Source: Paenibacillus sp. VTT E-133291
GTDB lineage: Bacteria; Bacillota; Bacilli; Paenibacillales; Paenibacillaceae
Length of the DNA: 64,000 nucleotides
Reading direction: 5' to 3'
Assembly: GCF_002264395.1 (NCBI RefSeq)
Contig: NZ_NFVA01000015.1
Location: forward strand, 22,341 to 86,340
The translations under genes were made by a program, and so were the position numbers. This document shows positions 62,614-64,000 of this stretch, one piece after another. The notes under the pieces were generated by a model. The model was not told the origin of the DNA. It worked only from the letters and a program-made list of their open reading frames with translations, and did not search any database. Position 1 is the stretch's first letter. Each line of letters begins with the position of its first letter.

Positions 62614-63771
62614 ATGAAAAAGTTATTGTTTCCGTTCTTTCTTGCATTCCTTCTATGTTTATTTCCGGTTTACACATTTAGTTCCTCCACTGTTGGAGCT
62701 GCTGCGGTTCCGAAAAACACCGTGTATGTAACCAAAAATAACCACTCGTACATCCCACTGCGTCTCTTAAATAATTTCACCGGCGTACATGCTGAAATGA
62801 ATACTAGTGACAAACGTATAACCATTACGAACGCAGACACTAAGATTATACTCACTGTAGGACAAGCGGTTGCGCTCGTCAACGACAAATCAGTAACACT
62901 AACCGACTCCGCTTTTAGTGAGAATGGTACGGTATATATCCCTTTGTCCTTGGTCAGCAAAACGCTGGGCATTCAATTGGAATGGAATCTGGAAGCCTCA
63001 TCTGTAACCCTTACGAATAACGATGTTTCATCGACTGTCCCTGTACAGTCTGGCTCACTTCTTAAAGCAGATTCCTCCCCTGTTGTCAGTGCTAGTAAAA
63101 CTTTCAAGGTGGGTAGCAAATCCTTCAAAGCCCAAACGGTTACCGTTTCCTTACTGCATCCTAAAGTGAAGCTCGACGTTGTACTAGCAGGAAATACGGT
63201 AGGAAAAGTGGAGGAACTAAGCAGTCTAGCCAAACGCAATAATGCCGTAGTAGCTATTAACGGTACGTTCTTTGATGCCTACACCAAAGGGGCATACAAA
63301 GCGCCTTACGGTTATATGGTCAGTGGTGGAAAAATGCTCAAAAATAGCTCCGGCGATCGCCGCACAATTTTCACCTATGACAGCAACCATCTAGCCTCGC
63401 TTATTCCCGGGCTAGAGTTTACAGACCGTTTCGCTTCCGGATCTATGGAAGGAGCACTCCAAGCTGGGCCACGTCTGCTTGTGAATGGCAAGGTATCCCT
63501 TAATGTCGTGGCAGAAGGCTTCAAGGATGCCAAGATCTTAACCGGCGGCGGCGCCCGCAGCGCACTTGGCCTCACTCGCGACCACAAGCTGATTCTGCTG
63601 ACCACTGGCGGAGCTACTATCCCACAGCTGGCAGAAATGATGAAGCAGGCTGGTGCGTATCAAGCCATGAATCTGGATGGCGGCGCATCCAGCGGACTAT
63701 ACTACAATGGCAAATATCTCACGACCCCTGGGCGTCAGATTAGCAACGCGATTGTAGTTAAATATCAATAG
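62614..63771 (+). CDS. Secreted phosphodiester glycosidase-family protein with copper-amine-oxidase-N domain
   Basis: About 385 residues. Signal peptide (about 1-30), copper amine oxidase-N-like domain (about 33-135; SYIPLRLLNNFTGVHAEMNTSDKRITI), and a C-terminal NAGPA-like phosphodiester glycosidase domain (about 170-385; VVAINGTFFDAYTKG, LQAGPRLLVNG, MNLDGGASSGLYYNG). The family removes sugar-phosphodiester caps, perhaps from wall polymers. AAGGAG lies 12 bases before ATG 62614; a TTG at 62605 is an alternative start. Confidence 0.85.
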   Translation: MKKLLFPFFLAFLLCLFPVYTFSSSTVGAAAVPKNTVYVTKNNHSYIPLRLLNNFTGVHAEMNTSDKRITITNADTKIILTVGQAVALVNDKSVTLTDSAFSENGTVYIPLSLVSKTLGIQLEWNLEASSVTLTNNDVSSTVPVQSGSLLKADSSPVVSASKTFKVGSKSFKAQTVTVSLLHPKVKLDVVLAGNTVGKVEELSSLAKRNNAVVAINGTFFDAYTKGAYKAPYGYMVSGGKMLKNSSGDRRTIFTYDSNHLASLIPGLEFTDRFASGSMEGALQAGPRLLVNGKVSLNVVAEGFKDAKILTGGGARSALGLTRDHKLILLTTGGATIPQLAEMMKQAGAYQAMNLDGGASSGLYYNGKYLTTPGRQISNAIVVKYQ

Positions 63772-63824
63772 CTTTATCTAGCCAGCCCAGTGTCAATGTG
63801 AGACGCTGGGCTTCGGCTTCGAAG

Positions 63825-63866
63825 ATGCTTCTATTGCAGATCATGCAATAGAAGCATTCTTTTTTC
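63825..63866 (+). terminator. Terminator after the glycosidase-like gene
   Basis: Perfect 14-bp arms (63825-63838, 63844-63857) around GATCA, followed by TCTTTTTTC. The stem core TTGCA-GATCA-TGCAA (63834-63848) has the same form as the element C boxes. A nearer hairpin at 63784-63812 lacks a T-tract. Confidence 0.85.
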
Positions 63867-63975
63867 GTGTCATTGCTAGCACGCATTTAAGCACGACGTG
63901 ACTAACATCCATCCTCGATGGTTACTCGAAGGATACTCGAAGGATATCAATTGCCTGCACGCACGCATCTGCTAA

Positions 63976-63990
63976 TTGCATTTCGTACAA
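63976..63990. repeat. Probable first box of a fourth four-box element
   Basis: TTGCA-TTTCG-TACAA followed by CTATT, very like box 1 of element B (TTGCA-CTCTA-TACAA, CTGTT). The next expected box (64027) is beyond the window; no matching box lies 51 or 62 bp upstream. Confidence 0.5.
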
Positions 63991-64000
63991 CTATTCCTCA

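Noticed and set aside
63784..63812. Hairpin AGCCCAGTGTC / GACGCTGGGCT as terminator of the glycosidase-like gene
   Set aside because: No T-tract follows; the hairpin at 63825-63857 with TCTTTTTTC is the better terminator.

Overview
The window looks like a chromosomal segment of a Paenibacillus-type, spore-forming Firmicute. Evidence: moderate GC; strong GGAGG-type ribosome sites with frequent GTG/TTG starts; lipoproteins with short lipoboxes; copper-amine-oxidase-N cell-surface domains; the ydcC-like / alr / ndoAI / ndoA order; a Spo0E-like phosphatase beside a large XRE-TPR regulator; two ECF sigma loci. I see no rRNA, tRNA, insertion sequence, prophage or CRISPR.

Layout. 1-0.6 kb: 3' part of a UvrC-like gene. 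0.7-7.4 kb (minus): a complete 2-aminoethylphosphonate operon (ABC importer, PhnW, PhnX and a PbfA-like lyase) with a divergent DeoR regulator. 8.5-10.3 kb: a four-box repeat element and a chemoreceptor. 10.4-18.2 kb (minus): tex, a TetR/MFS efflux pair with two matching operators, the ndoAI-ndoA toxin-antitoxin pair, alr and a LolA-like lipoprotein. 18.4-21.7 kb (minus): Spo0E-like peptide, RRNPP-like regulator, ECF sigma with its DUF3600 anti-sigma. 22-25.2 kb (plus): MarR, bactofilin, lipoprotein, TatD. 25.2-33.2 kb: histidine phosphatase, MFS with a winged-helix/TPR regulator, YjgB-like lipoprotein, second ECF sigma locus with a 770-aa surface protein. 33.3-40.1 kb (minus): SDR/MarR, RDD cluster, ABC-F protein with a long attenuator leader, L,D-transpeptidase, a broken VOC remnant and cutC. 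40.2-44.0 kb (minus): AraC / Gfo-Idh / ThuA / sugar isomerase. 44.4-50.3 kb (plus): LacI, sugar ABC importer and GH13 alpha-glucosidase. 50.4-53.4 kb (minus): GNAT, cupin, NUDIX, amidase. 53.6-58.8 kb (plus): a tightly overlapping five-gene cluster matching the functionally unassigned STM4015-4014-4013-4012-4011 families (LRR protein, ATP-grasp-like, phosphatase-like, two radical SAM enzymes). 58.9-63.8 kb: GDPD and MFS, diguanylate cyclase, phosphatase, phosphodiester glycosidase-like surface protein.

Two things stand out. First, three intergenic elements (8518-8696, 25926-26103, 29716-29894) each carry four short palindromes of the form 5-bp arm, 5-bp loop, 5-bp arm. Their start-to-start spacing is 51-62-51, 51-62-50 and 51-62-51 bp. 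The palindrome sequence is shared within an element but differs between elements; the first box of a probable fourth element lies at the window end. Second, the STM401x cluster is a likely enzymatic modification system of unknown product. Other points of interest are the operator pair of the TetR system, the DeoR/phn promoter repeats, the ABC-F attenuator leader, and operators shared by the LacI sugar locus and the divergent AraC locus.
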